Shown here: positions 15,627 to 25,952 of the stretch, one piece after another
How the letters are laid out: the number at the start of each line of letters is the position of its first letter
How positions within the stretch are numbered: position 1 is the first letter of the stretch
NCBI RefSeq assembly: GCF_016862315.1
Contig: NZ_BOMS01000141.1
Coordinates: forward strand, 1 to 64,000
Origin: Actinoplanes palleronii
Lineage (GTDB): Bacteria; Actinomycetota; Actinomycetes; Mycobacteriales; Micromonosporaceae
Direction: 5' to 3'
DNA length: 64,000 nt
Notes under the pieces: model-generated
Told to the model about the DNA's origin: nothing
Seen by the model: only the letters and a program-made list of their open reading frames with translations
The model's database searches: none
Made by a program: the position numbers and the translations under genes

Positions 15627-18600
15627 GTGGCCGCCGATGTCACCCAGGTGCGCACCGTCTGCGGCTACTGCGGCGTCGGCTGCGGCATCGTGCTCGACGT
15701 GGCGAGCGACCCGGACGGGCGCCGCCGCGTCCTCAAGGCGACCGGCGACAAGGCGCATCCGGCCAACCGCGGCCGGCTCTGCACCAAGGGCGCCACCAGC
15801 GCCGAGCTGCTGCAGGCCGAGGGGCGGCTGGGCTACGCCCTGGTCCGGCCGGAGCGCGGCGCCGAGCCGCAGAAGCAGAACCTGGACGAGGCGATCGCGG
15901 AGACCGGGCGCCGGCTGCGGACGATCGTCGACGAGCACGGGCCGGACGCGTTCGCCATGTACGTCTCCGGCCAGATGACCCTGGAAGCCCAGTACCTGGC
16001 GAACAAGCTGGTCAAGGGCTACATCGGCACCAACAACATCGAGTCGAACTCGCGGCTCTGCATGGCCAGCGCGGGCACCGGCTACAAGCTGTCGCTGGGC
16101 GCCGACGGGCCGCCCGGGTCGTACGACGACCTGGACCACGCGGACGTCTTCTTCGTGATCGGCGCGAACATGGCGGACTGCCACCCGATCCTGTTCCTGC
16201 GGATGATGGAGCGGGTCAAGGCCGGCGCCAAGCTGATCGTGGTGGATCCGCGGCGCAGCGCCACCGCCGACAAGGCCGACCTGTTCCTGCAGATCCGGCC
16301 GGGCACCGACCTGGCACTGCTCAACGGCCTGCTGCACCTCGTCGAGAAGGACGAGGAGTTCATCACGGGGTACACCGAGGGCTGGGCCGCGATGCCGGAG
16401 CTGCTCGCGGACTACCCGCCGGACCGGGTGGCCGAGCTGACCGGGCTGGCAGAAGCGGACATCCGCACCGCCGCCGAGTGGATCAGCGACGCCCCGAACT
16501 GGGTCTCGCTGTGGACCATGGGGCTGAACCAGAGCACGCACGGCACCTGGAACACCAACGCGATCTGCAATCTGCACCTGGCGACCGGCGCGATCTGCCG
16601 CACCGGAAGTGGCCCGTTCTCGCTCACCGGGCAGCCGAACGCGATGGGCGGCCGGGAGATGGGCTACATGGGTCCGGGTCTGCCCGGGCAGCGATCGGTG
16701 CTGGTCCCGGCGGACCGCGAGTTCACCGAGCGGGTCTGGGACCTGCCCGGCGGCACCCTGCGCACCGACGTCGGCAAGGGCACCGTCGAGATGTTCGAGC
16801 AGATGGCCGCCGGACGGATCAAGGCCTGCTGGATCGTCTGCACCAACCCGGTCGCCTCGGTCGGCAACCGGAAGACGGTGATCGCCGGGTTGGAGGCCGC
16901 CGAGCTGGTGATCACCCAGGACGCGTTCGCGGAGACCGAGACGAACGCGTACGCCGACATCGCGCTGCCGGCCGCGATGTGGTCCGAAACGGACGGCATC
17001 ATGATCAACTCTGAGCGCAGTCTGACCCTGGTCCACCCGGTGGTGGACGCGCCGGACGAGGCGTTGCCGGACTGGTTGCTGATCGCCCGGGTCGCGGCCG
17101 CAATGGGCTATGCCCAAGCCTTTTCGTACGGCAGCGCGTCCGAGATCCTCGACGAGATCAAGCAGTTCGCGAACCCGCAGACCGGTTATGACCTGCGCGG
17201 AGTGTCGTACGAAAGGCTCGAAGCGGGCCCGGTGCAGTGGCCGGCCGTGCCCGGTGGGCCGGACCGCAACCCGATTCGCTATCGCGCCGAAGGCGGTGGT
17301 TTCCGGTTCGCCACCGCGAGCGGCCGAGCGGTCTTCCATGCCCGCCCGCACCTGGACCCGGCCGAGCTGCCGGACGACGACTTCCCGTTCGTGCTGAACA
17401 CCGGCCGGCTGCAGCACCAGTGGCACACGATGACCAAGACCGGCAAGGTCGCCAAGCTCAACAAGCTCAACCCCGGCCCGTTCGTGGAGATCAACCCGGC
17501 GGACGCGGCGGCGCTCGGGGTGGCCGAGAACGATCAGGTGGAGATCGCGTCGCGGCGGGGCCGGGCGGTGCTGCCCGCGGTGCTCACCGACCGGGTGCTG
17601 CCGGGGTCGTGCTTCGCGCCGTTCCACTGGAACGACCTGTTCGGCGAGTACGTCAGCGTCAACGCGGTGACCAGCGACGCGGTCGACCCGCTGAGCTTCC
17701 AGCCGGAACTGAAGATCTGCGCCGTCAATCTCTCCAAGGTCGCCGTCCCGGCGCCGGTCGCCACCTCGGGCACCACGATCCACGACCTGCTCGGCCTGGA
17801 TCCGGTGCCGCCCGCGCTGACCGACCCGCAGCGCCGCTACCTGGCCGGGTTCATCGCCGGGCTGCCACCGGGCCTGGCCGGCGCGCCCACCCTGCCGGGG
17901 AACGCCCCCTTCGACCCGGACACCACGATGTGGGTGAACGGCCTGCTCGCCGGGGTCTTCACCACCGCGCCCGTGAAGGCCGTGGCCAGGCCGCAGCCGA
18001 CCGGGCCACGGCTGCAGATCCTCTGGGCCTCACAGACCGGCAACGCGGAGGATTTCGCGCGCGGACTACAGAACCGCCTGGCCACGACCGGTCACCAGAT
18101 CTCGGTACGCGGCATGGACGGCGCCGCACCCGACCTGCTCGACCCGGACGCCGACCTGCTCGTGGTGACCAGCACGTTCGGTGACGGCGACGCACCGGAC
18201 AACGGCACCGCGTTCTGGCAGTCGCTGACCGGCGACGGCGCGCCCCGGCTGGACGGCCGCCGGTTCGCGGTGCTGGCCTTCGGCGATTCCAGTTACGACG
18301 ACTTCTGCGGACACGGCCGCCGCCTCGACGAACGGCTCGCCGAACTGGGCGGCACCCGGCTCGCCCCGCGCGCCGACTGCGAGCCGGACTTCGAGGACAC
18401 CGCCACCGACTGGCTGGAATCGGTCGTCTCGGCGCTGACCGCCCCGCCCCCGGTCGCACCGACCCGGGCCGCGCCGATGACCGCCCACCTGGTCGGCAAC
18501 CAGCTGCTCAGCGAGCCCGGCTCGGCCAAGGAGGTCCGCCGGTTCACGTTCCACACCGGCGGGCGGCTGGACTACCGGGCCGGTGACGCGCTCGGCGTGT

Positions 18601-19574
18601 GGCCGGTCAACTGCCCGGACCTGGTCAGCGAGTGGCTGACCGTCACCGGCTTGGCCGCGGACGACGCCGTCGAGCTCGACCGGGTCGGCATGCTCCCGCT
18701 CGGCGAGGCGCTGTCCAAGCACCTGGACATCACCCGGATCACCAGCGACCTGCTCCGGTTCACCGCCGACCGCGGTGGGGACGCGCAGCTGCGCACGCTG
18801 TTGCGGCCGGACAACAAGGGTGAGCTGGCGAAGTGGTCCTGGGGGCGCCAAGCCGTCGACCTGATCGCCGAGCAGGGAGTGCGCGCGTCGGCGCAGGAGT
18901 GGGTCGGCGTGCTGAAGCGGTTGCAGCCCCGGCTGTATTCGATCAGCTCGACACCGCTCGTCGACCCGGATCAGGTGAGCCTGACCGTGTCGGTGGTGCG
19001 GTTCGACAGCCTGCTCGGGCGTACCCGGAAGGGTGTCTGCTCGACGCACCTGGCGGACGCCGAACCGGATCTCGAGGTGTCGTTGTTCGTGCAAAGGGCG
19101 CCGCACTTCCGGCCGCCGGCCGACCCGGCCACCGCGATGATCATGGTGGGGCCGGGCACCGGGGTGGCGCCGTTCCTCGGGTTCCTGCAGGAGCGGCAGG
19201 CGAGCGGCGCGTCCGGGGCGAACTGGCTGTTCTTCGGCGAGCAGCGCCAGGCGACCGATTTCTACTATGCCGAGGAGCTGGCGGCGCTGTCCGCGGCGGG
19301 CACGCTGACCCGCCTGGACCTGGCGTTCTCCCGGGATCAGCGGGCCAAGGTCTATGTCCAGGACCGGATGCGGGAGCACGGCGCGCAGGTGTGGGCCTGG
19401 CTGACCGGCGGCGCGCACTTCTACGTCTGCGGCGACGCCAGCCGGATGGCGAAGGACGTCGACGGCGCCCTGCACGAGATCGCGGTCAACCACGGCCGGC
19501 TGAGCCCGGAAGCGGCCACCGCGTACCTGAAGCAGCTCGCCGCCGAGAAGCGTTACGTGCGGGACGTGTACTGA
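15627..19574 (+). CDS. assimilatory nitrate reductase fused to CysJ-like diflavin reductase
   Basis: Fusion enzyme of 1315 residues. Residues 1-700 are a Mo-bisMGD reductase of NasC/NarB type: a 4Fe-4S site (CGYCGVGCG with a later RGRLCTKG) then molybdopterin domains. Residues about 795-930 are flavodoxin-like ([27 protein letters not shown]). The remainder is an FAD/NADPH module ([36 protein letters not shown]) ending in the CysJ-like EKRYVRDVY. Electrons would run NADPH-FAD-FMN-FeS-Mo to nitrate in one chain. GTG start after GGAAGGA. No nitrite reductase or transporter is adjacent. Other bisMGD substrates remain possible. Confidence 0.88.
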   Translation: MAADVTQVRTVCGYCGVGCGIVLDVASDPDGRRRVLKATGDKAHPANRGRLCTKGATSAELLQAEGRLGYALVRPERGAEPQKQNLDEAIAETGRRLRTIVDEHGPDAFAMYVSGQMTLEAQYLANKLVKGYIGTNNIESNSRLCMASAGTGYKLSLGADGPPGSYDDLDHADVFFVIGANMADCHPILFLRMMERVKAGAKLIVVDPRRSATADKADLFLQIRPGTDLALLNGLLHLVEKDEEFITGYTEGWAAMPELLADYPPDRVAELTGLAEADIRTAAEWISDAPNWVSLWTMGLNQSTHGTWNTNAICNLHLATGAICRTGSGPFSLTGQPNAMGGREMGYMGPGLPGQRSVLVPADREFTERVWDLPGGTLRTDVGKGTVEMFEQMAAGRIKACWIVCTNPVASVGNRKTVIAGLEAAELVITQDAFAETETNAYADIALPAAMWSETDGIMINSERSLTLVHPVVDAPDEALPDWLLIARVAAAMGYAQAFSYGSASEILDEIKQFANPQTGYDLRGVSYERLEAGPVQWPAVPGGPDRNPIRYRAEGGGFRFATASGRAVFHARPHLDPAELPDDDFPFVLNTGRLQHQWHTMTKTGKVAKLNKLNPGPFVEINPADAAALGVAENDQVEIASRRGRAVLPAVLTDRVLPGSCFAPFHWNDLFGEYVSVNAVTSDAVDPLSFQPELKICAVNLSKVAVPAPVATSGTTIHDLLGLDPVPPALTDPQRRYLAGFIAGLPPGLAGAPTLPGNAPFDPDTTMWVNGLLAGVFTTAPVKAVARPQPTGPRLQILWASQTGNAEDFARGLQNRLATTGHQISVRGMDGAAPDLLDPDADLLVVTSTFGDGDAPDNGTAFWQSLTGDGAPRLDGRRFAVLAFGDSSYDDFCGHGRRLDERLAELGGTRLAPRADCEPDFEDTATDWLESVVSALTAPPPVAPTRAAPMTAHLVGNQLLSEPGSAKEVRRFTFHTGGRLDYRAGDALGVWPVNCPDLVSEWLTVTGLAADDAVELDRVGMLPLGEALSKHLDITRITSDLLRFTADRGGDAQLRTLLRPDNKGELAKWSWGRQAVDLIAEQGVRASAQEWVGVLKRLQPRLYSISSTPLVDPDQVSLTVSVVRFDSLLGRTRKGVCSTHLADAEPDLEVSLFVQRAPHFRPPADPATAMIMVGPGTGVAPFLGFLQERQASGASGANWLFFGEQRQATDFYYAEELAALSAAGTLTRLDLAFSRDQRAKVYVQDRMREHGAQVWAWLTGGAHFYVCGDASRMAKDVDGALHEIAVNHGRLSPEAATAYLKQLAAEKRYVRDVY

Positions 19575-19753
19575 GCGCGGTTCAGCGCCATCCCGGCCAG
19601 CCCGCAGCAGGCGGTCAGCCAGCTGAGCGGCAGCAGCAGGTAGACCGCGTCGCCGACGATTCCGGAGAGCAGACCGCTCAGGATCAGCAGGGCCGCGCCG
19701 ATGAAGACGAGAGCGGCGACTGCCACCGTCCGATGCAGGGCGTGCGTAGGCAT
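19553..19753 (-). CDS. small two-helix membrane protein
   Basis: Membrane protein of 66 residues with two hydrophobic segments (about 8-28 and 34-55) and a basic tail. The ATG at 19753 follows GGAG with 6 bases between. Its last codons overlap the nitrate reductase 3' end by 22 bases on the opposite strand. Function unknown. Confidence 0.65.
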   Translation of the reverse strand: MPTHALHRTVAVAALVFIGAALLILSGLLSGIVGDAVYLLLPLSWLTACCGLAGMALNRAQYTSRT

Positions 19754-19962
19754 GGGAACTCCTGGGCTCGGCAGCGGGATGGGCTGGAAGCGTCCCCTAT
19801 CCCCGCGAATCAGGACAACCGCCATCCGGGCTGAGTGAGCGCCCGTTACGACGTGACGGCCATCACAGTCATGTCAGGCAACGGATCTTGGCGGTCGGCG
19901 CCACCTCCCCCATGAGGCGACCTTCCCCCACCCCGCCTCGCCCCGAAGCGGAAGGAACACCC

Positions 19963-21663
19963 ATGAACAGCGCCGAAGACAGCGCGAACAAGCCGAGTCG
20001 CCGGAAGCGGAAAGTCGTGCTGGCGACCGGCATGGCCGTGGTCGTCGCCGGGCTCGGCACGGTGGCCGGCGTATCGTTCGCCGACGCCGACACCGCGACC
20101 GCCGCCGGGTTCTCCGACAACTTCGAGGACGGTGACACCGCCGGCTGGACCAAGTCGGGTGGTGACTGGTCGGTCGTCAGCGACGGCAGCAAGGTGCTCA
20201 AGCAGGGCAAGTCCGGTGCGACGCTGGCCCGGCAGTTCGCCGGCGACACCAGCTGGACCGACTACACCGTGCAGGCCCGGGTCGAGCCGCTCGCCGTCGC
20301 CACCGGCGGGTACGCCGCGCTCGTGGCCCGCTCGACCAGCTCGACCAGCTTCTACCGGCTCGCGCTGACCGGCACGAACAAGGTGCGCCTGGAGTCGGTG
20401 AAGTCCGGCTCGGCCACCGTCCTCGGCGAGGCGGCCCTGACCGTCAAGGCCGGCGAGTCGTACACGCTGGCGCTGAAGGTCAGCGGGAGCACGCTGAGCG
20501 GCTCGGTGAACGGGGCGTCGATCCTGTCCGCGACCGCTACCGCGTTCGGCAAGGGCCGGGTCGGCGTGCAGACCTACGACGCCACCGCCGAGTTCGACGA
20601 CGTGCTGGTCAGCACCGGCGGGGCCGCCGCGACCACCGCACCGACGACCGCGCCGACGACCACGGCTCCGACCGCCTCGGCGACCGCGACCGCCGCACCC
20701 ACGAAGACCGCGACCGCGAGTCCGACCGCGACCACGTCGGCATCCGCGTCGGCGACGAGCGGAGGCAGCGGCACCAGCACCGCGTTCGAGACCAGCCCGA
20801 TCGGCTTCGGCGAGGGCACCACCGGTGGCGCCGGCGGCACCACCGTGAAGATCACCTCGCTGTCCCAGCTGGTCACCGAGGCCGCCTCGGACGGCGCGAA
20901 GATCCTGCAGCTCTCCAGCGTCCTGCAGGGCAGCGGTGCCGACGAGGTGGTGGTCTCCTCGAACAAGACCATCGTGGGTGTCGGCGCGAACGCCGGCCTG
21001 ACCGGTGCGGGCTTCTTCATCAAGAAGGCCAGCAACGTCATCATCCGCAACCTGAAGATCTCGTTCGCGCAGGCGCCGACCGACCTGATCGCGGCGCAGA
21101 AGTCGGACCACATCTGGATCGACCACAACGAGCTCTTCAACGACACCAGCCACGACAAGGACTTCTACGACGGCATGGTGGACCTGACCCACGCCACCGA
21201 CTTCGTCACGGTCTCCTGGAACTACCTGCACGACCACTTCAAGGGCTCGCTCGTCGGCCACTCGGACAGCAACGCCGCCGAGGACACCGGCCACCTGCGG
21301 ATCACCTACAGCCACAACTGGTTCGACAACGTGGCGTCCCGGCTCCCGCGCCTGCGCTTCGGCACCGTGCACCTCTACAACAACCTGTTCACCAACGCCA
21401 AGACCAGCGGCATCCACTGCCTGATGGACGCGCAGTGCCTGGTGCAGAACAACGTCTTCGTCGACGTCAAGCTGCCGGTCTGGACCACCGAGGACTCCGA
21501 CAAGGACGGCTTCGCGGTCATCTCCGGCAACGACTTCGGCGGTGAGGCCCCGGTGATCACGCAGACCGGCACGTTCACCAAGGCGCCGTACTCGGTCACG
21601 CTGGACCAGACGTCCGCGGTCTCCGCACTGGTCAAGGCCGGTATCGGCACCGGCAAGATCTGA
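19963..21663 (+). CDS. secreted pectate lyase, PL1 family, with N-terminal sugar-binding-like domain
   Basis: Secreted enzyme of 566 residues that cleaves polygalacturonate by beta-elimination. Lys/Arg-rich signal region up to about residue 48; residues 50-220 are a LamG/concanavalin-like domain (FSDNFEDGDTAGWTKSGGDW); 225-275 a Thr/Ala/Ser linker; 280-566 a PL1 parallel beta-helix. Visible motifs: DHIWIDHNELFND, DGMVDLTHATDFVTVSWNY, HSDSN and RLPRLRFGTVHLYNN (the Arg region is catalytic in PL1). GGAAGGAA precedes the ATG, and a strong terminator follows. Plant-matter degradation is the likely role. Confidence 0.9.
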   Translation: MNSAEDSANKPSRRKRKVVLATGMAVVVAGLGTVAGVSFADADTATAAGFSDNFEDGDTAGWTKSGGDWSVVSDGSKVLKQGKSGATLARQFAGDTSWTDYTVQARVEPLAVATGGYAALVARSTSSTSFYRLALTGTNKVRLESVKSGSATVLGEAALTVKAGESYTLALKVSGSTLSGSVNGASILSATATAFGKGRVGVQTYDATAEFDDVLVSTGGAAATTAPTTAPTTTAPTASATATAAPTKTATASPTATTSASASATSGGSGTSTAFETSPIGFGEGTTGGAGGTTVKITSLSQLVTEAASDGAKILQLSSVLQGSGADEVVVSSNKTIVGVGANAGLTGAGFFIKKASNVIIRNLKISFAQAPTDLIAAQKSDHIWIDHNELFNDTSHDKDFYDGMVDLTHATDFVTVSWNYLHDHFKGSLVGHSDSNAAEDTGHLRITYSHNWFDNVASRLPRLRFGTVHLYNNLFTNAKTSGIHCLMDAQCLVQNNVFVDVKLPVWTTEDSDKDGFAVISGNDFGGEAPVITQTGTFTKAPYSVTLDQTSAVSALVKAGIGTGKI

Positions 21664-21679
21664 CACTCGCCGCACTCCA

Positions 21680-21738
21680 GGCGCCCGGTCCGCTCACGGC
21701 GGCCGGGCGCCTTCGGCGTTTTTTCGTACGTACGAAAA
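21680..21738. terminator. terminator of pectate lyase plus palindrome
   Basis: Arms GGCGCCCGG/CCGGGCGCC (21680-21711) are followed by a T-tract (21719-21724), a textbook intrinsic terminator. The T-tract runs into a perfect 18-bp palindrome TTTTCGTACGTACGAAAA (21721-21738), which may terminate the convergent gene at 21769 or be a binding site. Confidence 0.82.
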
Positions 21739-21768
21739 GCGCCCTGACGACGCCGCAGCCCGCTCCGG

Positions 21769-23037
21769 TCACGACCAGATCTGCTGGTGTTCGCAGCTGA
21801 CCAGGGTGTCGGTGGAGGTGTAGAGGCAGGAGTCGCCGGTGGTGGTGGCGTTGGCGCCGCCGTCGAGCAGGTCGGCGGCGAACGGGCCGGACACCTCGAA
21901 GCCGTTCAGCGAGTCGTCGCCGGCCTCGCCGTAGAGCTTGTCGCGGCCGTCGGAGCCGTCCAGCTCGTCGTTGCCGCCGCCACCGAGGATGACGTCGTCA
22001 CCCTCCATGCCGTTGATGAAGTTGGCCGCGCCGTTGCCGGTGAGCCGGTCGTTGCCCTGGCCGCCGTAGATGCGCTCGACGTCGGCGCCGACCGTGTCCC
22101 GCTCGCCGGCCTGCCCGTCGTCACCGGTGACGCCGTCCAGGTCGACGGTCACCGCCCTGGTGTGGTGGTTGTACTCGACCGTGTCGACGCCCGGGCCGCC
22201 GAGCAGCACGTCCGCGCCGATCGGGCCCTGCCGCTGGTCGTCGCCGGTCAGGTCGTCGTTGCCGGCGCCACCCTCGAGGCGGTCGCTGCCCGACTCACCG
22301 AGCAGCCAGTCGTCGCCGTTGCCGCCGTACGCCCGGTCGTTGCCGGAGCCGCCGAGGAAACCGTCGGCGCCGTTGCCGCCGGAGAACACGTCGGTGCCGT
22401 CCCCGCCGTCGGCCCAGTCGGTGCCGTCCTCGCCGGAGAACCGGTCGTTGCCCCGGTCGCCGTAGAACCGGTCGTTGCCGGCGCCGCCGTACGCGGTGTC
22501 GTTGCCCCAGTCGCCGAGGATCGTGTCGTTCCCCGCGCCGCCGTTGAGCAGGTCGTTCTCGAACGAGCCGTTGAGCCGGTCGTTGCCGCCGCCGCCGTAG
22601 AGCTTGTCGGCGCCGTGGCCGCCGTCGATCGAGTCGCCCTTGGTGCCGCCGTAGATCCGGTCGTTGCCGTCGTCACCGTAGGCGACCATCGGCACGTCGG
22701 ACCGGTTGGACAGCACGTCGTTGCCGGCGTACAGGTTCACCGACACCCGGGTCGGCGTCGCCGACGTGCTGCACCGGACCTTGGTCTTGTCGCCCTTGAC
22801 CTGCTTGCAGCCCTTGCCCGGCTTGATCAGCTTCTTGTCGTCAATCGTGATCGTCCGGCCACTGCGCGTTATGATGACGCTGTTCGCGCCGGTGTAGGCC
22901 GCCTTGTATCGCACCTTGGAGCCACTCACCGTGGCGATGCCGATGCTGCCTTCCGCGGCCTCAGCGGGCCCGGCGAAAACAGCGGCAGCGGCAGTGGTGA
23001 CACCCAGGGCCAGCAAGAGCCTCGGAACGCGTCGCAA
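21769..23037 (-). CDS. secreted RTX-type calcium-binding repeat protein, second copy
   Basis: Paralog of the gene at 9198, 422 residues. The signal peptide ends near GPAEA; the same N-domain follows (VIITRSGRTITIDDKKLIKPGKGCKQVKGDKTKVRC), then about 18 GGxGxDxxxG calcium repeats and a tail with CLYTSTDTLVSCEH. The TTG at 23037 is preferred over far-upstream starts: GGGGGAGGATCCAC precedes it exactly as before the GTG of the first copy. It is divergent from the response regulator gene. Function unknown; probably structural or adhesive outside the cell. Confidence 0.83.
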   Translation of the reverse strand: MRRVPRLLLALGVTTAAAAVFAGPAEAAEGSIGIATVSGSKVRYKAAYTGANSVIITRSGRTITIDDKKLIKPGKGCKQVKGDKTKVRCSTSATPTRVSVNLYAGNDVLSNRSDVPMVAYGDDGNDRIYGGTKGDSIDGGHGADKLYGGGGNDRLNGSFENDLLNGGAGNDTILGDWGNDTAYGGAGNDRFYGDRGNDRFSGEDGTDWADGGDGTDVFSGGNGADGFLGGSGNDRAYGGNGDDWLLGESGSDRLEGGAGNDDLTGDDQRQGPIGADVLLGGPGVDTVEYNHHTRAVTVDLDGVTGDDGQAGERDTVGADVERIYGGQGNDRLTGNGAANFINGMEGDDVILGGGGNDELDGSDGRDKLYGEAGDDSLNGFEVSGPFAADLLDGGANATTTGDSCLYTSTDTLVSCEHQQIWS

Positions 23038-23064
23038 GTGGATCCTCCCCCGTCGAGTCCGAGG

Positions 23065-23070
23065 ATCATA
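23065..23070 (-). promoter_or_regulatory. -10 element of RTX-like gene 2
   Basis: TATGAT (minus strand) followed by C, as in the paralog. The start codon lies about 28 bases downstream. No good -35. Confidence 0.4.
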
Positions 23071-23140
23071 AATGGTCGGCGGCCCGGTTGGGCACTGGTC
23101 GTTATGGTGACGGCCGGGTCTCCGGGAAGGCGGGCAGGAC

Positions 23141-23800
23141 GTGCGGATTCTGATGGCCGATGACGAGCGGACGCTTGCCGACACGGTCGCCGACGGGCTG
23201 CGACAGTTCGCGATGGCGGTGGATGTCGTCTACGACGGCACGAACGCGCTGGAGCGGATCAGCACGCACCGCTACGACGTGGCGATCCTGGACCGGGACA
23301 TGCCCGGCCTGACCGGTGACGAGGTCTGCGTCCGCGCCGTCGACCAGGGCATCGACACCCGGTTGCTGCTGCTGACCGCGGCCGCCGGGATCCGCGACCG
23401 GGTCGAGGGGCTCGGGCTGGGCGCCGACGACTACCTGACCAAGCCGTTCGCGTTCGCCGAGCTGGTGGCCCGGGTGCAGGCGCTGGCCCGGCGCTCCGCG
23501 GCGCCGCTGAAGCCGGTGCTGGAGCAGGACGGCGTGGTGCTGGACACGGTCCGGCACTTCGCCGCGCGGGACGGGCTGACGCTGGCCCTGACGCCGAAGG
23601 AGTTCGCCGTGCTGCGAGTGCTGCTGCGCGCCGGCGGGCAGGTGGTCAGCGCCGAGGAGCTGCTGGAACAGGCCTGGGACGAGAACGCCGACCCGTTCAC
23701 CAACTCGGTCCGCGTCACGATCATGACGTTGCGCAAGAAGCTCGGCGAGCCGGCGGTCATCCACACCGTGCCGCGCGTGGGCTATCGGCTGGGCCAGTGA
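23141..23800 (+). CDS. OmpR-family response regulator, VanR-like
   Basis: Response regulator of 219 residues. Receiver: acidic DD at 7-8, phospho-Asp about 51 (AILDRDMPG), Lys in LTKPF. The winged helix includes LTPKEFAVLRVLLRAGGQVVSAEELLEQAWDENADPFTNSVRVTIMTLRKKLGE, close to the actinobacterial VanR/CseB group as I remember it. GTG start; its stop overlaps the GTG of the kinase gene. With the kinase it probably senses cell-wall stress, in keeping with the convergent D-Ala genes. Confidence 0.9.
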   Translation: MRILMADDERTLADTVADGLRQFAMAVDVVYDGTNALERISTHRYDVAILDRDMPGLTGDEVCVRAVDQGIDTRLLLLTAAAGIRDRVEGLGLGADDYLTKPFAFAELVARVQALARRSAAPLKPVLEQDGVVLDTVRHFAARDGLTLALTPKEFAVLRVLLRAGGQVVSAEELLEQAWDENADPFTNSVRVTIMTLRKKLGEPAVIHTVPRVGYRLGQ

Positions 23801-24870
23801 AGTCCCAGTCGCCGGCCCGGCGGATCATGGTGGTCTGCACCGCGGCGTTCCTGTTCGGGGTGGTCGTCGTCTGGCTCAGCGACGTCCTGCTGTTCTGGCT
23901 GAGCCTGGTCGGCGAACAGATCTGCGGGCCGGCCGGCGCCCGCGGTGAGCTCTGTCAGGTCATGGCCATCCGCACCGATCTGCAGTTCGTGGTGCTCGTC
24001 TGCCTGATCGCGGTGGTCCTGCCGTTCGGCGCCCGGTGGGCGGTCCGGTGGTGCCTGCGGCCGATCCGCGAGCTGGAGCCGGTGATCGCCAGCGTCGGCC
24101 CGCAGAACCTGGGCTACCGGATCAACGCCGGCACCGGCAACACCGAGATCACCGTGCTGGCCCGGGCCATCGACGAGATGATGGACCGGATCGCGATGGG
24201 TTACGAGGCGCAGCGGCACTTCGCCGCGAACGCCTCGCACGAGCTGCGCACCCCGCTCGCCGTGCAGCGCACCCTGATCGAGGTGGGCCTGGCCCGGGCC
24301 ACCACCCCGGAGAAGCTCGACCTGGTCACCGCGCAGCTGCTGGAGAGCAACGAGCGCAACGAGCGACTGATCGAGGGCCTGCTGGTGCTCAGCGAGAGCG
24401 ACCGCGGGCTGGTCACCAAGATCCCGCTACGGCTCGACGAGATCACCGAGACCGTCCTGGCCGACCACGAGGTACGGGCCGCCGAGGCCGGCCTGACCAT
24501 CAACCGGAAGCTCACGCCCCGGGTGGTGCTCGGTGAACGGGTGCTGCTCGAGCGGCTGATCATCAACCTGGTGCAGAACGCCATCAAGTACAACCGGCCG
24601 GGCGGCTCGATCGACGTCGAGATCGGCGACCAGCCCGCGCTGACCGTCACCAACACCGGCGACGACGTGCCACCCGAGGCGGTCTCCGGACTGTTCGAGC
24701 CGTTCCGCCGGCTGGGCGGCACCCGGATCGACCACAGTGGCGGGTCCGGCCTGGGCCTGACCATCGCCCGGTCGATCTGCCGGGCTCACGACGGTGCCAT
24801 CAGCGCGCACTCCTCCGGGCGGGACGGGCTCCGGGTGGAGATCGTCTTCCCGGCCGAGCGGCCGCGGTAG
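23797..24870 (+). CDS. sensor histidine kinase, VanS-like
   Basis: Membrane kinase of 357 residues. Two transmembrane helices (about 10-38 and 65-85) flank a short outer loop with two Cys (QICGPAGARGELCQ). A HAMP-like segment leads to the H-box FAANASHELRTPLAV. N-box INLVQNAIKYNRPGG, G-boxes and HSGGSGLGLTIARSI form the ATPase. It is the partner of the preceding regulator through a GTGA overlap. The 3' end overlaps the alanine racemase gene by 85 bases, convergently. Confidence 0.9.
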   Translation: MKSQSPARRIMVVCTAAFLFGVVVVWLSDVLLFWLSLVGEQICGPAGARGELCQVMAIRTDLQFVVLVCLIAVVLPFGARWAVRWCLRPIRELEPVIASVGPQNLGYRINAGTGNTEITVLARAIDEMMDRIAMGYEAQRHFAANASHELRTPLAVQRTLIEVGLARATTPEKLDLVTAQLLESNERNERLIEGLLVLSESDRGLVTKIPLRLDEITETVLADHEVRAAEAGLTINRKLTPRVVLGERVLLERLIINLVQNAIKYNRPGGSIDVEIGDQPALTVTNTGDDVPPEAVSGLFEPFRRLGGTRIDHSGGSGLGLTIARSICRAHDGAISAHSSGRDGLRVEIVFPAERPR

Positions 24871-25952
24871 CAGCGCGGCACCCGGCCGCCGATCCCGGTG
24901 AGGATCTCGTGCGGGTTGGTGTCCGCCCAGGCCGCCCACTCGTCCACCGACGGGCCGCCGGCGCCGAAGAGCACCACCCGGTCGCCGGCGCTGACCGGCA
25001 GGTCACCCACGTCCACCACGACCTGGTCCATGGCGACCCGGCCGACGATCGGGCGGCGGACGCCGTGCACGGTGACCTCGGCCCGGCCGGTGACCCGCCG
25101 GGGCACGCCGTCCGCATAACCGGCCGGGACCAGGGCGAGCGTGGTCTCCCGCTCGACGACGTGGTCGTGGCCGTAGGAGACCCCGGCGCCCGGCGCGACC
25201 CGCTTGGTCAGGATCACTGTGGACTCCAGGGTCATCGCGGGGCGCAGGCCGAAGGAGCGACCGGGGATCGGCTCGACGCCGTACAGGGCGATGCCTGGTC
25301 GTACCAGATCGAACCTCGCCTGCGGCAGCTGCAGGGCCGCCGCGGAGTTCGCGAGATGGATCAGCGGTCCGGTGAAACCGGCCGCGGCGGCCTCGGCCCG
25401 CGCGTGACCGAAATCGAGCAGCTGCCGGTGCAGTCCGGGGTCCGCCGGGTCCTCCGCGGTGGCCAGGTGCGACCACAGGCCGCGCACCGTGATCAGGCCC
25501 GCGGCCTGCATTTTCCCGGCGACGGTGAGCAGGTGCGGCCAGTCCGCGGCGGTCGCGCCGGCCCGGGACAGCCCGGTGTCCGCCTTGAGGTGCACCGCCG
25601 CGGCGCGACCCAGCCGGCCCGCGGTCCGGCCCAGCGCCTCGAGCGCCCGGGCCGAGCTCACCGAGATGTCGACGTCGGCGAGCAGGGCCTCGTCCAGCAC
25701 GTCGTCCGGGGCGTAGAGCCACATCAGGATCGGTGCACCGATCCCCGCCCCGCGCAGCTCCATCGCCTCGCGCAGCGAGGTCACGCCGAGCCAGGACGCG
25801 CCGTGTGCGAGCGCGGCGCGGGCCACCGGCACGCTGCCGTGACCGAATCCGTTCGCCTTGACCACGGCCATCACTTGCGCCCGGCCGGCCGCTCCGGTCA
25901 GCACCGTGGTGTTGTGCCCGATCGCGTCCAGGTCGACGATCGCCCGGGTCAT
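24786..25952 (-). CDS. alr: alanine racemase
   Basis: PLP enzyme of 388 residues interconverting L- and D-alanine. PLP Lys in AVVKANGFGHG (about residue 32; usually KANAYGHG), substrate-loop Tyr in GAGVSYGHDH, and RPGIALYGVEP. The family normally ends near RVPRCY; here a 20-25 residue Arg/Ser-rich tail follows, encoded opposite the kinase 3' end. The ATG overlaps the stop of the D-Ala ligase gene, so both are one unit. Serine or other amino acid preference cannot be excluded. Confidence 0.9.
   Translation of the reverse strand: MTRAIVDLDAIGHNTTVLTGAAGRAQVMAVVKANGFGHGSVPVARAALAHGASWLGVTSLREAMELRGAGIGAPILMWLYAPDDVLDEALLADVDISVSSARALEALGRTAGRLGRAAAVHLKADTGLSRAGATAADWPHLLTVAGKMQAAGLITVRGLWSHLATAEDPADPGLHRQLLDFGHARAEAAAAGFTGPLIHLANSAAALQLPQARFDLVRPGIALYGVEPIPGRSFGLRPAMTLESTVILTKRVAPGAGVSYGHDHVVERETTLALVPAGYADGVPRRVTGRAEVTVHGVRRPIVGRVAMDQVVVDVGDLPVSAGDRVVLFGAGGPSVDEWAAWADTNPHEILTGIGGRVPRCYRGRSAGKTISTRSPSRPEECALMAPS

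Noticed and set aside
15255-17783. Long minus-strand ORF of 842 codons opposite the nitrate reductase
   Set aside because: Composition is Arg/Gly/Val/Asp-rich without domain signals; it mirrors the GC-rich codon pattern of the real gene.
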